Of a DNA stretch of 25,888 bases, positions 22,436 to 25,888 are shown piece by piece (position 1 is the stretch's first letter; each line of letters starts with the position of its first letter). The translations under genes were made by a program, and so were the position numbers. Below the pieces are notes generated by a model. It searched no databases, had not been told where the DNA came from, and saw only the letters and a program-made list of their open reading frames with translations. Source of the DNA: an uncultured Prevotella sp. (GTDB lineage Bacteria; Bacteroidota; Bacteroidia; Bacteroidales; Bacteroidaceae); NCBI GenBank assembly GCA_900545525.1, contig UQZX01000032.1:1-25888 (forward strand), written 5' to 3'.

Positions 22436-22517
22436 TGGGCTGAAAGCCCAATAAGCACATAGCCCGGGGTAACACCCCGGGTATAATATGCTAATTGGAC
22501 AACCGCCCTAAAGGGGC
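22436..22517. repeat. REP-like hairpin cluster downstream of the RAYT gene
   Basis: Three hairpins occur in 82 bp: TGGGCT-gaa-AGCCCA (22436-22450), CCCGGGGT-aac-ACCCCGGG (22463-22481) and GCCC-taaag-GGGC (22505-22517). They lie between the RAYT gene stop (22525) and the cls start (22395). Confidence 0.75.
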
Positions 22518-22524
22518 AAAAGCA

Positions 22525-22980
22525 TTAATCACTAAACACGTATTTCTCATCATATTCGATACCATATAATTTCAAGAAATCGATATATTCTTCTCTGAAC
22601 GTGCGTTTCATGTGATGTCTCTGTTGTTCTTTGATATATTGCAACGTCCTGTCCATCATCGACTGGCTCACAGAAAATGCGCCATAACCACCCTGCCATT
22701 CAAACTTATCGTAATGTGGGTCTACTGATTTTATCCATCTGCTGCTATTGCGTTTCACCTCCTCTACCACATGGGACAGGCATTCGTTTTTGGACAGCAG
22801 GAAAAGAATATGGACATGGTCACATATACCGCCCACCTGTATCACGCTACTTCCGGTTATGTTAACCAATTTGCCTATATATGAATGCATACGTTCCAAT
22901 TCCCCGTCACGTATTATCGGACTTGATGTTTTAATATGGAATATCAAATGAATATATATCTTACTCAATGATTGTGCCAT
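22525..22980 (-). CDS. REP-associated tyrosine transposase (RAYT, IS200/IS605-like TnpA)
   Basis: The 151-aa product is a Y1 HUH nuclease: IYIHLIFHIKT at 8-18, the HUH motif HVH at 55-57 (CDHVHILF), the conserved WQGGYGAFSVS at 96-106, and the probable nucleophile Tyr115 in YIKEQQRHH. Enzymes of this class nick single-stranded DNA at hairpins and can move short REP elements. The ATG at 22980 (MAQSLSKIY) is preferred over an in-frame ATG at 23028, because the extension would translate a REP hairpin. The gene is flanked on both sides by REP-like hairpins and has no accessory TnpB. Intact and probably functional. Confidence 0.9.
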   Translation of the reverse strand: MAQSLSKIYIHLIFHIKTSSPIIRDGELERMHSYIGKLVNITGSSVIQVGGICDHVHILFLLSKNECLSHVVEEVKRNSSRWIKSVDPHYDKFEWQGGYGAFSVSQSMMDRTLQYIKEQQRHHMKRTFREEYIDFLKLYGIEYDEKYVFSD

Positions 22981-22997
22981 TATATTATTTTGCTTTT

Positions 22998-23090
22998 GCC
23001 CTTTCAGGGCGTTGATAACTGTTGTCAATACAAGTCCCAGGGTGTCGCTACGCTCTGCCCTGGGCTGTGAGCTTATTGCCCTTTCAGGGC
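22998..23090. repeat. REP-like hairpin cluster upstream of the RAYT gene
   Basis: GCCCT-ttc-AGGGC occurs twice (22998-23010 and 23078-23090). Between them lies a larger hairpin, CCCAGGG...CCCTGGG (23036-23064), whose loop includes AGGGTGTCGCTACGCTCTGC-type sequence also found at 7049. Confidence 0.8.
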
Positions 23091-23213
23091 GCGATTAGCG
23101 CAAGGACAGAAACTTAAATTATCATTTCGTTTTACTGTTCCTTCGCCATGCAGTTACTTATATCTCTGGTTGATTCTTGTAACTTTTCATCAACGCCATG
23201 AATTGCTCCATAT
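23085..23213 (-). pseudogene. Decayed duplicate of the dnaG 3' end
   Basis: Read on the minus strand, this 129-bp segment aligns throughout with 23214-23340, which holds the last 32 codons of dnaG plus the following sequence. It begins ATATGGAG as that copy does, translates MEQFMALMKSYKNQPEI against MEKLMPLMKEYKDVQNL, then hits a stop and loses frame. It retains GCGAAGGAAC, ACGAAAT and TTTAAGTTTC, and ends GCCCTG like the parent. The two copies are directly adjacent, so this is a tandem duplication that has decayed. Confidence 0.8.
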
Positions 23214-23242
23214 CAGGGCACTATTAGCTTTAAGACGGAAAC

Positions 23243-25177
23243 TTAAACTATTATTTCGTTTCCCAGTTCCTTCGCTATGCGGTTTCTCAGGTTCTGAACA
23301 TCCTTATATTCCTTCATCAGCGGCATGAGTTTCTCCATATCGCTGGCGGCAAGCGCCATTTCCTGACGCAGCTGGTTGAGACGCATTTTGACATAGTCCA
23401 TGCGGAAGTCGAGCACCATGTGCACCACCCTGTTGCGCAGACTGTCCTCGTCCTCATTCACCTGCATGCTCTTGCTCAGCTGGAAACGGTCGGCAGCCAT
23501 TTCCGCGGCAATGGTGCTTATGCTGATGTCGGGATGCCTCGTGAAATAAGCCTCAGCCTTGAAATCCTTGTCGGCACTGCGTTCCACCGCCTCAGCCAGT
23601 ATGCGGTTGTACACTTCGGAGCGGAACGACAGCCCGTCTGCCCCGAGGTCATAACTTATATATTGCGCCACATTGAGGTCGGTCGTCCCCCCGTCTTCGG
23701 TCTCCACGTTACGGTATATCGTCATATCGCCATGCCTGACAACCGCCTGTATCAGCATGTATTCCACCTTGGACGCCTGCATGTCGGGCGTTGCCGGACG
23801 CAGTGGGTCCTGCGGCTTGTCGGCGGCGCGTGCCTCTTCCCGTGCCGTCTCCTTGCGCTTCTCCTCTTTTCCGCTGCGTATAAACTTGTTCATCGTGCTG
23901 ATGAGCGTCGCCTCGTTTATGCCCAGCCGGTGGGCACAGTCCTTGATGTACGTGGCACGCACAATCTGGTCGTTTATCACCGACACGCTTTTCACGATGC
24001 TGTTTATTGCCTCCGAGCGCTTTATCGGGTCGGTGACACCGCGCAGCATTATGTTTGTCTTAAACTCGATGAAGTCGGTCTGATGCTCCTCTATATACTC
24101 ACGGAAGCCCGATGCCGAGTGGTTACGTGCGAAGCTGTCGGGGTCTTCGCCGTCGGGCAGAAGAAGAACCCTGACGTTCATCCCCTCTGCAAGCAGCATG
24201 TCGGTGCCGCGCATGGCGGCATGTATTCCTGCCGCATCGCCGTCGTAAAGCAGCACTATGTTTGCCGTGAAGCGCCTGAGTATGCGTATCTGGTGAACGC
24301 TGAGCGCCGTTCCCGAGTTTGCCACCACATTCTCAATGCCACACTGGTGCATGGATATCACGTCGGTATATCCCTCCACCATATATACAAGGTCTTCCTT
24401 GGCGATTGCCCTCTTTGCCTGATATATGCCGTAAAGCTCACGTTCCTTATGATATATGTCGGAGTCGGGAGAGTTTACGTATTTCTGCTGCACGCCCTTG
24501 GTGCGCGAGTCGAGCAGTCGTCCGCCGAAAGCACACACCTTTCCGCCCACGTTTACCCACGGGAATATCACTCTTCCGGCATACCGGTCTACAAGTCCGC
24601 CGCCGTCACGACGATAGCACAGCCCGGTCTTTACAAGATATTCTTCCTTATAACCTTTCAGTAGAGCCATGTCTGATAACGCCGTTCGCGAAGGGAGGGC
24701 AAAGCCCAGGCGGAACTTCTGTATGATGTCATCCCTGAAGCCGCGGCTGCGAAAATACTGCATGCCCACGGCACGCCCGTCCACATCGTTAAGAAGCACG
24801 TCCTGAAAATATCCCGCCGCCCACTCGTTTACGATAAACATGCTCTCACGGTCGTTCTGTTCGCGCTTCTCTTCATCAGAGAGTTCGCGCTCGCGTATCT
24901 CTATATGATATTTGTTTGCCAGCCAGCGCAGGGCTTCGGGATATGTCATCTGTTCGCGTTCCATGACAAAGCCCACCGCATTTGTTGTCTTTCCGCACGA
25001 GAAGCAATGACATATACCGCGCGACGGCGACACATAGAACGATGGCGTAGTGTCGTCGTGGAAAGGACAAAGCCCCTTGTAGTTGGCTCCAACCTTACGA
25101 AGTGAGACAAACTCGGACACCACGTCCACAATGTCGGCGGCATCCATAATCCTGTCAATCGTCGCTCTGTCTATCAT
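23243..25177 (-). CDS. dnaG: DNA primase
   Basis: Primase makes RNA primers at the replication fork with DnaB helicase. The 644-aa protein has the CHC2 zinc finger (Cys37, His40, Cys58, Cys61 in LCPFH and CHCFSC), the RNA polymerase core, and a Toprim domain with the acidic residues Glu268 (MVEGYTD) and Asp322/Asp324 (LLYDGDAAG). A C-terminal helicase-binding region follows (about 455-644). The length is normal and the start agrees with the family's usual MIDRxTIDRI opening. An exact -7 box lies 73 bp upstream. The last 32 codons were duplicated just downstream. No rpsU or rpoD neighbour is visible within the window. Confidence 0.97.
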   Translation of the reverse strand: MIDRATIDRIMDAADIVDVVSEFVSLRKVGANYKGLCPFHDDTTPSFYVSPSRGICHCFSCGKTTNAVGFVMEREQMTYPEALRWLANKYHIEIRERELSDEEKREQNDRESMFIVNEWAAGYFQDVLLNDVDGRAVGMQYFRSRGFRDDIIQKFRLGFALPSRTALSDMALLKGYKEEYLVKTGLCYRRDGGGLVDRYAGRVIFPWVNVGGKVCAFGGRLLDSRTKGVQQKYVNSPDSDIYHKERELYGIYQAKRAIAKEDLVYMVEGYTDVISMHQCGIENVVANSGTALSVHQIRILRRFTANIVLLYDGDAAGIHAAMRGTDMLLAEGMNVRVLLLPDGEDPDSFARNHSASGFREYIEEHQTDFIEFKTNIMLRGVTDPIKRSEAINSIVKSVSVINDQIVRATYIKDCAHRLGINEATLISTMNKFIRSGKEEKRKETAREEARAADKPQDPLRPATPDMQASKVEYMLIQAVVRHGDMTIYRNVETEDGGTTDLNVAQYISYDLGADGLSFRSEVYNRILAEAVERSADKDFKAEAYFTRHPDISISTIAAEMAADRFQLSKSMQVNEDEDSLRNRVVHMVLDFRMDYVKMRLNQLRQEMALAASDMEKLMPLMKEYKDVQNLRNRIAKELGNEIIV

Positions 25178-25249
25178 CGTAAGCCTTCCTGTTGTTTATA
25201 AGATTACTGCATAATAAATAAAAGAATAAAATGCGGAATTTGCACCTTA

Positions 25250-25257
25250 CAAAGGTA
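25250..25257 (-). promoter_or_regulatory. -7 box for dnaG
   Basis: Minus-strand TACCTTTG is an exact TAnnTTTG match, giving a leader of about 65 nt. No TTTG-like -33 element is present at the usual spacing; the palindrome at 25280-25297 lies just upstream. Confidence 0.55.
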
Positions 25258-25465
25258 AAGAATAAATTTGAGGATTAGGCTTTATAATATTATAAAGAAT
25301 GTGACATGATATATTTTAATATACTTTTACGGTTATTAATAAATCCGTTTCTACCGACTGTCTTAAACATTATTATATCATGTGAAACGCAGGAAAAGTA
25401 TTTTTTAGTCTGACAAATCCTCCGGCAACAGTCCTCCGGACATCATCCGAAGCTCTTCATCCAGA
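25258..25465. other. AT-rich non-coding stretch between dnaG and the 57-aa gene
   Basis: Besides the 18-bp palindrome, a 10-bp inverted repeat (ACATGATATA at 25304-25313 and its complement at 25374-25383) is visible. A short open frame on the minus strand ends here (see findings); no larger gene is present. Confidence 0.4.
25280..25297. promoter_or_regulatory. 18-bp perfect palindrome upstream of dnaG
   Basis: CTTTATAATATTATAAAG is its own reverse complement and begins 22 bp upstream of the dnaG -7 box, where a regulator could contact polymerase. In AT-rich DNA such palindromes also arise by chance. Confidence 0.4.
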
Positions 25466-25639
25466 TTATTCAATATACCTCTTTTCCAAATACCTGCATG
25501 CAAAGTCTGTTAATGCTGCCACGAACGCCAAGGCTGCAATTTCAGCACAATCAATGTCTTTGCCCATAATTATATAGACAACCAGCAGACCTGCGAAGAA
25601 CAAAACGGCTCTTATAATGAATTTTGTAATGATGCTCAT
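25466..25639 (-). CDS. Small two-helix membrane protein (57 aa)
   Basis: A short frame beginning MSIITKFIIRAVLFFAGLLV encodes 57 aa with two hydrophobic stretches (about 3-25 and 33-47) separated by GKDIDC, and a charged end (CRYLEKRYIE). The amino-acid pattern looks like a real inner-membrane miniprotein and not random translation. No family is recognised and no Shine-Dalgarno site or TAnnTTTG box is evident. A second frame overlapping the last codons continues downstream (see findings). Moderate confidence that it is translated. Confidence 0.5.
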   Translation of the reverse strand: MSIITKFIIRAVLFFAGLLVVYIIMGKDIDCAEIAALAFVAALTDFACRYLEKRYIE

Positions 25640-25670
25640 ATATGATGAACGTGAATATTGATAATTAATT

Positions 25671-25707
25671 GTCAGCTCCGCTGCATATTTATAACAGCGG
25701 AACCGAC
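25671..25707 (-). terminator. Hairpin after the partial gene at the right edge
   Basis: TCCGCTG (25677-25683) pairs with CAGCGGA (25695-25701), with an outer GTC/GAC pair-up. On the minus strand an A/T-rich stretch follows. It lies 32 bp beyond the stop of the partial gene and may be its terminator. Confidence 0.5.
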
Positions 25708-25738
25708 AAACATGTTATTCTTCTAAATATCAAGAACT

Positions 25739-25888
25739 CTATTTAATCCTCTTATATACAAAAGTCTGCTCATGCCCTCCTATGCTATTTGTCTTTCGGT
25801 GATACAGGACAAGAGTGTCTGGTGTTATTTTCTTGATGGTCTTATAATCCATCTCGTCAAACTTATATAGCATTACCAAATATGTTCC
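25739..25888 (-). CDS. C-terminal fragment of an uncharacterised protein (partial)
   Basis: The minus-strand frame is open from the window edge to a TAG at 25739 and gives 49 residues, ending YHRKTNSIGGHEQTFVYKRIK. The alternating pattern (YKTIKKITPDTLVLYHRK) suggests the last beta-strands of a small beta-barrel or lipocalin-like protein, common in Bacteroidetes lipoproteins, but this is inferred from pattern only. The N-terminus lies outside the window. Confidence 0.6.
   Translation of the reverse strand, partial: GTYLVMLYKFDEMDYKTIKKITPDTLVLYHRKTNSIGGHEQTFVYKRIK

Noticed and set aside
22981..23028. Upstream ATG giving a 167-aa RAYT protein
   Set aside because: The extension spans the GCCCTttcAGGGC hairpin, and family members start like the ATG at 22980.
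23420..24664. 414-codon open frame antisense to dnaG
   Set aside because: Shadow of the dnaG coding sequence; its composition (many His, Val, Arg, Cys) is typical of antisense translation.

Overview
The window looks like a chromosomal segment from a Bacteroidales bacterium, most likely Prevotellaceae. The reasons are the gene families present (TonB-dependent receptor with a carboxypeptidase-like N-terminal domain, a DUF4954 protein, the rsfS-ftsH-cdsA cluster), the scarcity of Shine-Dalgarno sites, and repeated Bacteroidetes-type -7 boxes (TAnnTTTG) upstream of genes. Taxonomy is inferred from these features only. Most of the window is housekeeping DNA; the interest lies in the intergenic repeats and in one duplicated regulatory module.

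Layout. 1-2820: TonB-dependent outer-membrane receptor (-), divergent from hflX (+), which is followed by a DUF4954 hexapeptide-repeat protein (+). 6229-7117: a long non-coding stretch holding a 21/22-bp tandem array that ends in a large hairpin, plus a relic of a dispersed repeat. 7118-10024: two-domain periplasmic M16 peptidase (-), divergent from class I fumarase (+), with a promoter for each in the gap. 11914-12153: a complex palindrome and a 106-nt G-free tract between the convergent fumarase and AraC genes. 12154-13615: GNAT acetyltransferase plus AraC regulator operon (-). 13789-17159: rsfS-ftsH-cdsA operon (-). 17332-17402: tRNA-Gln(CTG) with its promoter and terminator.

17450-19861 holds two paralogous modules placed head to head. 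Each has an ECF-type sigma factor followed by a small four-helix membrane protein. Both sigma genes are preceded by the same bipartite motif, TGTAGT-N16/17-CGTCTAA, which has ECF-promoter geometry and suggests autoregulation or cross-regulation. This is the strongest candidate for an undescribed system here. A TraB/GumN-family secreted protein follows on the + strand, then a 59-nt palindrome, then a convergent cardiolipin synthase.

22436-23242 is a RAYT (REP-associated tyrosine transposase) gene flanked by several REP-like hairpins. It abuts a decayed tandem duplicate of the 3' end of dnaG. dnaG (-) follows. The right end carries a 57-aa two-helix membrane protein and the C-terminus of a gene that continues beyond the window.
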